Shown here: piece after piece, positions 1 through 9,330 of the stretch
How positions within the stretch are numbered: position 1 is the first letter of the stretch
How the letters are laid out: every line of letters begins with the position of its first letter
From: an uncultured Paracoccaceae bacterium
Lineage (GTDB): Bacteria; Pseudomonadota; Alphaproteobacteria; Rhodobacterales; Rhodobacteraceae
Reading direction: 5' to 3'
Length of the DNA: 64,000 nt
Assembly (NCBI GenBank): GCA_947499635.1
Contig: CANMPD010000006.1
Span: 1 to 64,000, forward strand
The notes under the pieces: generated by a model
What the model was told of the DNA's origin: nothing
The model's database searches: none
The model's input: the letters and a program-made list of their open reading frames with translations, nothing else
Position numbers and translations under genes: made by a program

Positions 1-1
1 T

Positions 2-202
2 TCTGATCAAGGCGCACAATTCACAAGCAGAGAATGGGCTGCGTTCTTGCGCGACCACAATCTGGAACATTCGATGAGCCGCAGGGGCAATTGTCATGAC
101 AACGCAGTCGCCGAGAGCTTCTTTCAACTCCTGAAACGAGAAAAAGTCAGACGGCGAAAATATCGGACGCGCGAAGACGCACGGCGAGATGTCTTCGAGT
201 AG
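2..202 (+). pseudogene. IS3-family transposase OrfB, C-terminal fragment
   Basis: The frame is open from the window edge and reads SDQGAQFTSREW, then SRRGNCHDNAVAESFF and LKREK, the conserved stretch of the IS3-family DDE integrase around the last catalytic acidic residue (the E of AESFF). The reading ends at TAG in RRDVFE-stop, where intact family members continue for roughly 30 more residues with the aromatic- and proline-rich tail. The 3' part of the element is therefore missing, and the sequence that follows belongs to another gene on the opposite strand. Upstream parts lie outside the window. I call it a truncated, non-functional insertion-sequence remnant. Confidence 0.85.
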
Positions 203-211
203 CTGCATTTC

Positions 212-763
212 CTAGGTCCGCATCTCCTGATGCACCACCTGATGATTTCCAATGAACTGCATAATTGACAACCCGTTCTCGAGGTCTACGCGCAGGAAGC
301 CCCTAGAGGGCTGTGTGTCCGAATCAAGTGTGAGCGCAAGAGAAAGGGTTTCAGTGGTTACAGATGTATCAGAGACACGTGGGTCGTAATTGTCTCTTGT
401 CGTGTCCCATTCCGCAACATGACTGAATGGCTCGTCACTCAGGATTGCGACCTCCAAAGACTTGAACCATTTTCTGGTTACGGAAATTGGAGGAGAAAAG
501 TCGCTTATTGCCCAATGGGTGTATCCAAGGCGGTCAGCAATCTCGGCGACCTGTTGCGAGGAGATGACTTCTTGAAGTACGAGAATAGTTGCCTTGCCGA
601 CGTCATTTTGCATTTCAAGGGCATTTTCTGCCAATATATCCTTGTCCTGCTCACCTCTGTTGATGTTCCAAGTCGTCAAGGTTGGTGCGCCCGCAATCGC
701 TGAGGTTGCTAGCCAAGTGGTTGCCAAAAAGGTTTAGAAAGACAGGGTAAAACTCTTTTTCAT
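212..763 (-). pseudogene. Broken secreted endonuclease/exonuclease/phosphatase-family gene
   Basis: Residues TLTTWNINRGEQ and ATILVLQEV are the N-terminal motifs of the EEP (DNase I-like) superfamily, with Asn and Glu at the metal-binding positions. A good ribosome site (AGGAG, 7 nt from ATG at 763-761) starts MKKSFTLSF, but the tenth codon is TAA (736-734). Reading through in the same frame gives TFLATTWLATSAIAGA, which completes a typical signal peptide. The gene therefore has an in-frame nonsense codon inside its signal sequence. It also lacks most of the catalytic domain: the frame stops after about 170 residues next to the IS3 fragment, where the family needs about 250 or more. Any TTG restart (727) would make an unexported stub. 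Confidence 0.75.
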
Positions 764-1863
764 CGTGAATCTCCTAAAGTAAGGTTAACGTTCACAAACG
801 GCGGGCGCACAGAATCTTGTTGGCGCATTTCCATGCACATCGCCCCAAAGGTGTTTTGTCAAGCTTTTAGTTAAGCCTTCAATTGAAAGAAACTTAAAGC
901 GCTCTGTGATAGAGGCGCTGCGAACGGCAGCTTGGTCTCCGATTTATCCGCTTTCGTTCCGGTTTTGAATGTCTCTCAGGATCGTCAGGCGTCACTTGAG
1001 GCCCGGAACTAATTGAAAACGAGCTGGAGACCTGTTTTCCGTAACTGATGGCATCCAGATTTGTTACACCTTGCTAGATCGTGATCTCAACTCGCAGAAA
1101 TTCGCGACAATCTCTTCGGGATCGGGACGCTTGTTGACCAAGTGTTGCATTCTTGTCCCAAGACATGGCGGAAGACCTCTTCGGTGAAAGAGGATCAGAT
1201 CGGATATTAGGCATGAAGCGACCATTTGCATAAATGGTGGTGTTTTCAAAAGATTAAGCTTTGCGAAATTTTGGCAATAGGCATTAACGTGTATTGAGGT
1301 TCATCACTACTTCTAGATCGAACCTTTGGGACAGTGTTGGCGATTATTTTTTGGTGATTTCTAAGTATGCTAGAGCATGTATTTTTTGCGTCTTTTCCTT
1401 CTGGAAAACGAGCACCGCGATGGCGGGCTATACAAACATACGACAACAATCGCGGAAGCCGATCGTCCGGTATTCGCAAGAACTTGGAAAGCCACGCGGG
1501 CTCGTATTGCGTATTGCAGAAGGCTGTTTTGACATGCTTCTGTATCTGTTAGTGAACCGAACTTCAAAAAATAAATTGGATAAGGCGAGGTGCTTCGAAG
1601 GGAAATAATTTTATGATCCGTTTTGGCAAAAGATCGTACAACAGCGTGATTGCAGTCCTCAGCGGAACGGCGTCCAGGATGTCTAAGCTCTTGTGTCGAG
1701 CTCTGTGTGACACGACGCGCAACCCCTGCGCGAAATCAATGGAATTCCCGACGCAACCTAACTTTGTGATTCATAGGGACGTGACCTCAGTAGCTCGATC
1801 TCACCACATCAAATCCTTCTGAGCACTTTATGTATCAGCGTGCACTAACTGGGAGCCAAAAAT
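764..1863. other. Long accessory intergenic stretch, no convincing gene
   Basis: About 1.1 kb with only short frames on both strands and no recognisable domain or strong ribosome site until the large gene at 1864. One minus-strand stretch near 1137-1060 reads RPDPEEIVA, then after a possible frame slip something like LRVE...QGV. This is weakly reminiscent of the start of an IS3-type OrfA. I treat it as a possible insertion-sequence scar, not as a gene. Confidence 0.4.
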
Positions 1864-4800
1864 TTGACGAGTGATAATGAAAACAACAAGAAATCGCCCG
1901 AACAAGTTTGGTTTGATGAGTTGCGCTATTGGCCGTACACCATACATCAAATCGATGACACGCTTGATGCTGAACTAATCGAAGGCCGGGCAAAACAGAT
2001 TTTATTCCAATCTCTTAACAACCAGTCCGTTACGGCATTTGTTGGCTCAGGTGTGTCAGCGGCTTACGGTCGGATGGGGTGGTCGGAATGGAAAGACGAG
2101 CAACTAAGAACCGCAAATGATCTTGGGAAAAAGTTCTCTGCGCTCACACAGGCAAGCTCTGACCTTATTGGTGAGATCGTACCTAGACTCGAGACATACC
2201 AACCTCAAAGCGCCGATCTCCTGCTTATAGGGAGCTGGCTAAGAAATCGCCGGCAAGTCATTCAACGCGCGCAGTGGGATGTAACAAACCTGCTCGCGAC
2301 CTTTCGAGCCTGCGACAGTAAAAGTGGTAGTTTTCCCGGTGGCGAAGATGCGCCAGTCCTCTTTGAGGTGGCGAAAAAACTCCATGATTTGATCATTCGA
2401 AACCACCAGCTGTTCTATCTGTCAACAAGGGTTCACCCTGACGAGCCGGTATTTTGGAGCAAATTCAAGAGCGAAACGATACCGTCGAAAAAAAAGGAGC
2501 TTTTGGAAAATGTCGCCGAAGAAATAAAACAAGAGTTGCCAACGAAGCGTGACGCGCTGCGGGGCAAGCTAGCATATTTTCTAGGCTGCACGGTATCCGA
2601 AGATAACGGTGCCCCGGTCAACAGTCTGCAGTCCTATTTCGACATGCTCGTCGAGAAACAATTCGTTTCAGAGTACGAACTATCGTTCACTAAATACGGC
2701 GTCGCATTAACGGACTTCTGTGAGCACTTGGGAGATGAGTTCGCGATGCTCAAGTTTGACGACTTGGCAAAGTCGCTGCTGGTAGACGAATGCGCACATG
2801 CAAAATCGTTGCTTCAGATTGGCCTGTCAAGCAGGGCTAAAGGCGGGCGACTCATTGAAAAATCGCAAAATTATGACGACGAAGCAAAGAAACTACTGTC
2901 TAAGCAGATCCCCGGCCCGCTGGATAATCTCAAGCGGGATCTGGATGGAATCCGAAAACGGCCTGAACGATACAAGGTACTTGGCTATTTCCAGATCAAA
3001 GCCCTGAAGGAGTTCATTGACAATAATAGTGATGAGTTCCCAGAAATTTGGCAGCCTCTGTTTGAAGACTTCAAGAACAATTGGCAAAGGTATACCGCGA
3101 CGCTTTCGCCAGCTCCGTTGGAGGCAAAGCGACAATATCTTACTCCCACATCGCGTTTTTTAGTGCCTGTCGTACTCCAACTACTGAAAAACCCGTTGCA
3201 ACACACCGATCAAACAAATGCGACAATTAAGGAACTTTGCCAGCCAACCAAGCCCGACGATTTCGTCAGTCGGCGATCGATCATTGCCCGGTCACTGGAT
3301 CCGATTGAACGGCTAAGTGAAAAACTGCAGGTCTCACGATATTTAACAACAAACTATGACTTTGAACTGGAAAGGTTTTTCGAAGACAAAGGGTATCGCC
3401 GTTTTGATCCGCACCAGTCTCTGCCTGAAGGTGTCCGAGCTTCAGATGATCCAGGATTGTTCCGAACCAATGGTCTTGGTGGTGTAATGCATGACTTGAC
3501 TTTCCAGAGTCAAACTGCAGCGGATTTGGTCGCGTTTTCCGCAGTAAGCGATGATGCTGACGTTTCTATTTTTCACCTGCATGGTAGGGCTACCACCGAG
3601 GATGATATTGTCGTCACAGAACGCGACTATCTTGACCTTTATTTGCGCAACAACGAAGGACGCGAAGTGTCCGACGAAAGCATTCTCATGGCATTTGCCG
3701 CAAACACAATGCTTTTTACAGGGCTCGGCATGACAGAGGCTGATGTCTTACGCCCCTTGCGACAGTTCATGTCGGATCAAGATCGTTCAGTAGGATATAA
3801 CGCGATTGTACTGTTGCCAGCGGATCAGGATTACGCCAGCCGCGCAAAAATGTCAGCCGGACTCTATGTGCGCTATGGTGCCCACACGATCCACTTTGGT
3901 AGCGGCGAAGTTGACGTTAGAGATGGCCGAACACAAAGAAAACAGCCTATTGATTGGCTCCATCGCCTCTCCAAATTGATCAAGACCCTAACAGAGTCGG
4001 CGGAAAAGCGTCTTAAGGATCTGGGCGAGCGCAAAGATTTACGCGATCCTCTGGAGCAGTATCACGATCCGGATGCGTTTGCTGCGCTGGTGACCTCCAA
4101 GAAACTGGCCGAGAGCGTCGGAACTTTGGGGCCTGACTTAATGCGTCACGGTAGCGCAAAACCGGATCACCTAGCTCTTCCATACCTCCTGGGAATTCAA
4201 GACGACCAATGGGAAACCTTGGAAAAGTTGAAACAACCGGAAGATTCAAAGGCCTTTCAAGAGAGAGTCCTAGACGCCACAACCAAAATCCAGAACTGCC
4301 ATTTCACGTCACATCGCCACCAAAGCGGAGAAGTCCCTGAAAGCGCGCGGACGATCAGGATAAATAGTACGACATACACAGAGTTTTACGTCGACCTGCT
4401 GACCCAACTGATGCGCATTGGACTACAAAAACAGTCATATACGGATCTGGCCGAGGCGCACCGCAGTCTCAACGCCTATATTACGGCATTGAATGGCGTG
4501 AAGGGCGCGTTGATGACCGCATGTTTCAACGCAGCTCTCGACGGTATTGCCTCTGAGTGGCGCGCATGGTGGCAGGACTGGCAATCCATGCCCCCCGAAC
4601 GCGAAGCTCGGTTACAGATTTTGGCCTCGTCCGACAACAGTAAGTCTAGCTCGGTCTTCATGCCCCGCCGTGAGGTTCGCCATAGGGTTGTCAGCGTAAT
4701 CACAGATTTGCGTAGAATGGAAGATCTCATCGCCCCAGAGCTTGATCTACAGGATCTGGACTATAACGGGGAACGGGCCTTCAAATCGAAAATTGAATTC

Positions 4801-7800
4801 CAGACCGGTGTACGTATGTATGACAGGTTCGTTTTCGATCAGGCGCTCATGCATCGAGAACGCGCGGACCGTGATGGCCGAGTTGTCACAACAATCGATG
4901 CAACCCGCGGCCAAGGTAAGGGCGTGTTTTTCTCGATCTTATCGACGCAGTTGGGGTTAAGCAGCTATATTCAAGCAACGCACCCTAGCCGTAAAGACAA
5001 ACAGTCGAATACCCTGTTTGTCACAGCGACCTTCATCAATTTCGGCTTCGCAACCGAGGTCGGATCGATCTACGAAATGTTGCTTGAAAGCCTAATTCGC
5101 ACCACTTGGCAGCTGCGGGTTGCTGTAAAAGACATCAAAATTGATAATAAACTTAAACCGTTTGACAAAGACTATTGGTCTGAACTGGTAAATTTCGATG
5201 TCAAACGCTACCCCTGTATGCCACCAAATGATCCCGAGCGAGCAAAGCGGCACAAAGCTGAAGAGGAAAATCTCAGGGAGGAAATCCAGGGCCTCTCCCG
5301 CTTTGAAAAGATAAGATATTTGTTGCTGGCCTTCAAAGCGGAGTCCGATAAAATTTGTGATCCAAGTATTTCAAACAATCAATTTCGTCCCCGCATTCTT
5401 ATCGCATTGAACGCCACAGATCTGTTGTTTGATCAAAGGAGAAAACCCAAAAATCGAGAAATAGCGGACTATCTGGGCTTACTGTCATCTGATGAAATGA
5501 AAAAAGTGCCCTTTGATCTTGTCACTATCGGATCCTTATCCGAGATGGGTCATTTTTACGGCTCAGATACGATACTACAACGCAAAACATACATCTGGTC
5601 GTCACTCCACGAGGCTCGGAAAACCGCGCTCCAGCACAGGGCACGGTCGGTTGGCCTTGAGTGCAAGACGGAGGACATAAGTTCTGATCACCTGCAGTCT
5701 TGCCGCCCCGAGCCACCGGCCAAGCCCACTCACTTTGTTCATATTGCCCGCCGCACTGAAGCACTCCAATTTATCGTTGATAACTTTCCTCTGCTGGCTA
5801 CCGCTCTTTATTTGGCTCGACGTAATCGACAAGGGCAATTGCTTAAAGTGTCGCCCGACAGCCAAGAAATACTGGCTTCTTACCGCAGGTTAAAGCGCGT
5901 TCGCGACTATTGGTGGTCGTCAGTAAACCCACCGGATTGCAATCGGATTTACCTAAATTCACGGGCTAATTTCAATAGACGGGTCATTTCCTGTGTCCAT
6001 CGTGCGATCAAGTCAGCCAAAGATGCCAGAGAAGTGCCCGCAAATCTACAGGTGGTGACTGATGCATTTATAGAATTTAAATTCAGTGGAGCCCCCATTG
6101 ATCAACTGCGAGATTATATCAACTGTCTCTATGGGGTGTTCCGACCCCGGCCTCACACAGCGGATGAAGACGACTGGGAACAGCTTGATCAAGCCCTTTC
6201 AGGCAATCGGTTCTGTCTAACCATTTTGCTTTCTGCGGCCGAGCAGCTGGTCTTGACCCAACATGATTTCAAAGTGGGCGGTGAAAAGGCCAATGAGATG
6301 TTGAAATCCGTTGTCGCCTCGTTGAGAAGCGCGAGTCAGGAAAAGCGCGAAGAGACCGTGATGTCTGCGGTCATGTCTGTCAATCGGCAGATTGCTCAAA
6401 TCGGAGATCCTGCTTTTGATTATGAGCTGCATCAGTTGTTGCTAAGAAATATTGCCGTTTTGGGCTGCCCGGTCAGCCCCAATGTGCTAGTGCGCCTGCC
6501 AGATATTCGCGACTATTTTAATGCGGTTACCTTCTCAGGCAAAATAAGTCGCCGCCGCATCGTCGCACGCGCGCTGGCAACCTTGGCCGAACGCGGGTTG
6601 GTGTTTCGCCTTGGGCCGCACCCAAAATTGCTATCACTTGCCGATTACGTGAAAGACTATGAAGACGCAGTGCATGACGACAGCAACCTTAACGATGAAA
6701 AATACTATGGCAAGGAACTGGACAAAAAGCGAAGCAAATGCAGCGATACCAATAGTGATAAGCAAGCCGCCATAAATCGTATCGAGCATTTTCGCCAACT
6801 GAAAAAGACATTTGACGGCTGGCCACCTCATTACGAATATCGCTATGCGTTGCACCGTCAGGTGCAAAGCCACTGTTTCCGCCGTCTCGGCCTATTGACC
6901 GCACCACCGATCACCGCGAACAATTTTTCTCCAACGTTGTTCGCCGCTATGCCAAGCCGCGTTGTCCGTCTCTCCTCAGAAGGTTATCTGTTTTTGAGGC
7001 GGTTGCTCCTCGGGCTCAGCCAATATCCCGACATTCGCCACGGCGACAACGCGCGTACGGTTAAAATATTTAACGATGAAGATTCCATTACCAGAGTGCA
7101 GGCTCTACGGGCTGCTCTTTCGCTGGCGCGCACCTGCTACTCCATCGCTGCGGTCTCCCGATTTGATCGCGACGGCACCGGGCTAGGAGTGATCCGCAAG
7201 CGTGGGCATTTTGAAACCTATCGCGTACGCCTTCGCTGGATACTGCGCAAAGCCTGGGAGGTGCATGAGCCCCGAACCAAATTGGATGCCGATTTAGAAG
7301 AGCGCCCGCGCAAGATAAACTTCCGTCGTATCAACGCGCTTTATGTTGATGAAATCGTTTGGCTCTATAACGAGGTCGCCGTGACTTGTCTGGTGCAAGG
7401 GGCGCTCGCCGAAGCGCTGGCGCATATACGTCAAGCCATCCATGTAAATAGGCAGATCGAGCATTCTGAAGACCACGGCCGGATGCACAATCTACTGTCT
7501 TTGAACTGCGCGATCATACAGTTGGAGCGCGGCCATCTGGCGGCCGCAGAAAAGCGCCTCAATCAAATTGTGGCCAGCGAAGGTGAACCTGGACGGCGTC
7601 TTTCGCATCTCGCGCGAGGCTATCTCGCTCTCATTACCCAACTTCGCGGTCGTGGGAGCGAAGCTGAAACCCTAATGCTGAAAGTGATAGAGAAGCTCGA
7701 AAAGGAAAATCAAGATCGAGCACTTGCCATTTTCTTGCAACATCTAGCGCGTTTGGTGTCGCGGAAAGACAGTATTTTGGCGCAAGCGTATATGAATAGA

Positions 7801-8277
7801 GCACGCGACTACGCCGAAAAAGGCGGTCATGAAGACGTTCGGTATCGCATTTTGGTCAGCGAGGTCTGGGTGTCACAGGAACTAACACCCGATCCTCAGG
7901 ATCGCATGAAACGCGACCGGGCGAAGCTACGTGAAGCGGAGCAATACGCAGAAGCCATGGGCATCTATGCATTATTTGTCGAAAGCCTCCATGCCCAGGG
8001 AATGATCCTATTGCGGGCTGGAGACTATTCTCGGGCTGGTCGCCTTATGACCAAGGCCATGGCTATAGCAAGACGTAACGATATGACCCTACGCCTAAAC
8101 TCTATCATGACCAATTACGCCAAAGTCCTCTTGGCTCGCCGTCGCATAGCCTCAGCCCAAAGGTTATTAAAGGCGTCTTTGGCACTAGCTAAACGGTGCG
8201 AATATTCGACGGAGGTCGTGCGTATCCATGCGGTTATGGATGACGTGGAAGAGCACTCATCGACAGAAAAACAGTAA
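1864..8277 (+). CDS. Giant SIR2-domain / P-loop-like / TPR protein, probable antiphage NADase sensor
   Basis: 2137 residues from TTG, preceded by GGGAG about 10 nt upstream; no ATG lies nearby in frame. The N-terminal third is a SIR2-like fold: nucleotide loop TAFVGSGVSAAYG (residues 57-69), TTNYD (Asn497), FHLHG (His571/His573) and TGLGMTEADV (about 618). The Asn and His positions used for NAD hydrolysis are kept. A second nucleotide-binding-like region has ATRGQGKGV (1013-1021) and a hydrophobic Walker B-like strand RILIALNATDLLFD (about 1177-1190). From about 1830 to the end the sequence is helical with alternating Ala/Leu/Tyr pairs typical of TPR repeats. SIR2 effectors fused to STAND-type NTPases with C-terminal repeats (Avs5-like and relatives) are known defence proteins that deplete NAD on phage sensing. 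That role is inferred here from architecture and from the mobile-element context. The Walker A is imperfect. Confidence 0.8.
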   Translation: MTSDNENNKKSPEQVWFDELRYWPYTIHQIDDTLDAELIEGRAKQILFQSLNNQSVTAFVGSGVSAAYGRMGWSEWKDEQLRTANDLGKKFSALTQASSDLIGEIVPRLETYQPQSADLLLIGSWLRNRRQVIQRAQWDVTNLLATFRACDSKSGSFPGGEDAPVLFEVAKKLHDLIIRNHQLFYLSTRVHPDEPVFWSKFKSETIPSKKKELLENVAEEIKQELPTKRDALRGKLAYFLGCTVSEDNGAPVNSLQSYFDMLVEKQFVSEYELSFTKYGVALTDFCEHLGDEFAMLKFDDLAKSLLVDECAHAKSLLQIGLSSRAKGGRLIEKSQNYDDEAKKLLSKQIPGPLDNLKRDLDGIRKRPERYKVLGYFQIKALKEFIDNNSDEFPEIWQPLFEDFKNNWQRYTATLSPAPLEAKRQYLTPTSRFLVPVVLQLLKNPLQHTDQTNATIKELCQPTKPDDFVSRRSIIARSLDPIERLSEKLQVSRYLTTNYDFELERFFEDKGYRRFDPHQSLPEGVRASDDPGLFRTNGLGGVMHDLTFQSQTAADLVAFSAVSDDADVSIFHLHGRATTEDDIVVTERDYLDLYLRNNEGREVSDESILMAFAANTMLFTGLGMTEADVLRPLRQFMSDQDRSVGYNAIVLLPADQDYASRAKMSAGLYVRYGAHTIHFGSGEVDVRDGRTQRKQPIDWLHRLSKLIKTLTESAEKRLKDLGERKDLRDPLEQYHDPDAFAALVTSKKLAESVGTLGPDLMRHGSAKPDHLALPYLLGIQDDQWETLEKLKQPEDSKAFQERVLDATTKIQNCHFTSHRHQSGEVPESARTIRINSTTYTEFYVDLLTQLMRIGLQKQSYTDLAEAHRSLNAYITALNGVKGALMTACFNAALDGIASEWRAWWQDWQSMPPEREARLQILASSDNSKSSSVFMPRREVRHRVVSVITDLRRMEDLIAPELDLQDLDYNGERAFKSKIEFQTGVRMYDRFVFDQALMHRERADRDGRVVTTIDATRGQGKGVFFSILSTQLGLSSYIQATHPSRKDKQSNTLFVTATFINFGFATEVGSIYEMLLESLIRTTWQLRVAVKDIKIDNKLKPFDKDYWSELVNFDVKRYPCMPPNDPERAKRHKAEEENLREEIQGLSRFEKIRYLLLAFKAESDKICDPSISNNQFRPRILIALNATDLLFDQRRKPKNREIADYLGLLSSDEMKKVPFDLVTIGSLSEMGHFYGSDTILQRKTYIWSSLHEARKTALQHRARSVGLECKTEDISSDHLQSCRPEPPAKPTHFVHIARRTEALQFIVDNFPLLATALYLARRNRQGQLLKVSPDSQEILASYRRLKRVRDYWWSSVNPPDCNRIYLNSRANFNRRVISCVHRAIKSAKDAREVPANLQVVTDAFIEFKFSGAPIDQLRDYINCLYGVFRPRPHTADEDDWEQLDQALSGNRFCLTILLSAAEQLVLTQHDFKVGGEKANEMLKSVVASLRSASQEKREETVMSAVMSVNRQIAQIGDPAFDYELHQLLLRNIAVLGCPVSPNVLVRLPDIRDYFNAVTFSGKISRRRIVARALATLAERGLVFRLGPHPKLLSLADYVKDYEDAVHDDSNLNDEKYYGKELDKKRSKCSDTNSDKQAAINRIEHFRQLKKTFDGWPPHYEYRYALHRQVQSHCFRRLGLLTAPPITANNFSPTLFAAMPSRVVRLSSEGYLFLRRLLLGLSQYPDIRHGDNARTVKIFNDEDSITRVQALRAALSLARTCYSIAAVSRFDRDGTGLGVIRKRGHFETYRVRLRWILRKAWEVHEPRTKLDADLEERPRKINFRRINALYVDEIVWLYNEVAVTCLVQGALAEALAHIRQAIHVNRQIEHSEDHGRMHNLLSLNCAIIQLERGHLAAAEKRLNQIVASEGEPGRRLSHLARGYLALITQLRGRGSEAETLMLKVIEKLEKENQDRALAIFLQHLARLVSRKDSILAQAYMNRARDYAEKGGHEDVRYRILVSEVWVSQELTPDPQDRMKRDRAKLREAEQYAEAMGIYALFVESLHAQGMILLRAGDYSRAGRLMTKAMAIARRNDMTLRLNSIMTNYAKVLLARRRIASAQRLLKASLALAKRCEYSTEVVRIHAVMDDVEEHSSTEKQ

Positions 8278-8452
8278 CGTTGAACCCGGCGTCTGTTTTC
8301 GCCACCTTAACGCAGCCGTCCATCTTTTGACTGCTGTCATCGTATCACTCGTGGCTACATTTTATTCCTTGTAGCATGAGCAGACTTTCATTGAGTCGAT
8401 ACAGTTAATGGTCGCTCTCAGGATCGGGTCAAGCTTTATATAGCAGTACTGA

Positions 8453-8557
8453 CTAGAACGGCCACCATCCATGGTGAGCTCTTTCCATCAGCACCAACGT
8501 GATCCCAGCGAGAGATAGAAGTATAGAGCTCCAAGCGGTTTTGTTTTCCTTAAGCAT
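8453..8557 (-). CDS. Putative 34-residue single-pass membrane peptide
   Basis: A short ORF that begins MLKENKTAWSSILLSLAG, continues with a hydrophobic ITLVLM and ends HHGWWPF. AAAGGG stands 6 nt before the ATG (8557-8555). Residues 8-24 are hydrophobic enough to cross a membrane once, with a charged N-terminus and an aromatic C-terminus. It lies between the SIR2 gene and the tni-like fragment, on the opposite strand. I do not recognise a family. It may be an independent small protein or chance; the ribosome site and clean membrane segment favour a real peptide. Confidence 0.45.
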   Translation of the reverse strand: MLKENKTAWSSILLSLAGITLVLMERAHHGWWPF

Positions 8558-8595
8558 ATTTTACCCTTTCTTGATAAAGTTAATTCGCGTACGGA

Positions 8596-8613
8596 CCAGC
8601 TCGTTCGAGCTGG
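8596..8613. repeat. Perfect 8-bp-arm inverted repeat
   Basis: CCAGCTCG-TT-CGAGCTGG, a perfect inverted repeat in the intergenic region ahead of the tni-like genes. No T-run follows on either strand, so an operator or cruciform site is as likely as a terminator. Confidence 0.5.
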
Positions 8614-8718
8614 ATTTCTCCGTCTCAACCTGTCGGGCTTCTCGAAACACCCACATCTAGTTGTTTTGTGACATTTACATATTACGTATACTGGCCCCTA
8701 ACTGCGAGGCGTACCGTC

Positions 8719-9330
8719 ATGACCCTCAACGAAGCTATCGGCGGTGCGCTTGTTGAACACAAAGCTCTTGAAATCCGAGAGAAAAACGGTGCGCGGATAG
8801 CCTGTGTGGGTGCAATCGAGGCCTTCAACAGGGATTACACCGTCTGTGTTGATCCGGACGATATTTCCCACGCCACCATTTTGGCAGAAGGACAACCTGA
8901 ACCCATCCTTGCGGATCTGTCGTGGACAGCTGTGAAAGACCTCACTCTGCAGGAGTTCCTGAACTACGCCAAGATAGCGCGCGCAGAAGATCCAGAACTC
9001 ACGGCCGATTTTGAGCGGACGATTGCTCGAGTACGTCGTGAACGATCCGATCACATGCGTCAAATCACAGCTGATCGGAAATTGCCACGCAGCTACCTTA
9101 CAGCAGCAGAAGCTACCAAAATGGCGGAGCAAATCCTTGCAGGTGTCCCATCAGCGCAAGCCGAGCTCTTGCCGGGAACCGTCGCGCCCGGTTCTTTAGA
9201 CAATGAGGACCTTTGCGAAGGCGCATGGGATATCGGCCCAGGGTTTGACCCATCTATTGACGGTAAGAGTGGCGACGATGAGGTTCAGCCTGACTTTGAT
9301 CGTCCGAATGTGACGGGAAAACTGACATGA
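8719..9330 (+). CDS. TniA/Mu-transposase C-terminal-like fragment
   Basis: 203 residues from ATG at 8719 (an upstream GTG at 8668 is possible). The first half contains GARIACVGAIEAF...YTVCVDPDDIS, which resembles the small beta-barrel of the Mu-transposase C-terminal region in TniA proteins (typical pattern DPxDL/I followed by a short strand). It is followed by a charged helical stretch (ADFERTIARVRRERSDHMRQ) and an acidic tail. Full-length TniA is about 600 residues with an integrase DDE core; nothing of that core is present here or just upstream. The stop overlaps the start of the next gene (TGACATGA), as tniA-tniB usually do. Probably a decayed transposase whose 3' end survives in frame; alternatively an independent accessory protein of the ATPase. 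Confidence 0.45.
   Translation: MTLNEAIGGALVEHKALEIREKNGARIACVGAIEAFNRDYTVCVDPDDISHATILAEGQPEPILADLSWTAVKDLTLQEFLNYAKIARAEDPELTADFERTIARVRRERSDHMRQITADRKLPRSYLTAAEATKMAEQILAGVPSAQAELLPGTVAPGSLDNEDLCEGAWDIGPGFDPSIDGKSGDDEVQPDFDRPNVTGKLT

Noticed and set aside
1294-1822. Short plus-strand frames ahead of the SIR2 gene
   Set aside because: No ribosome sites, overlapping frames on both strands, odd composition; not supportable as genes.
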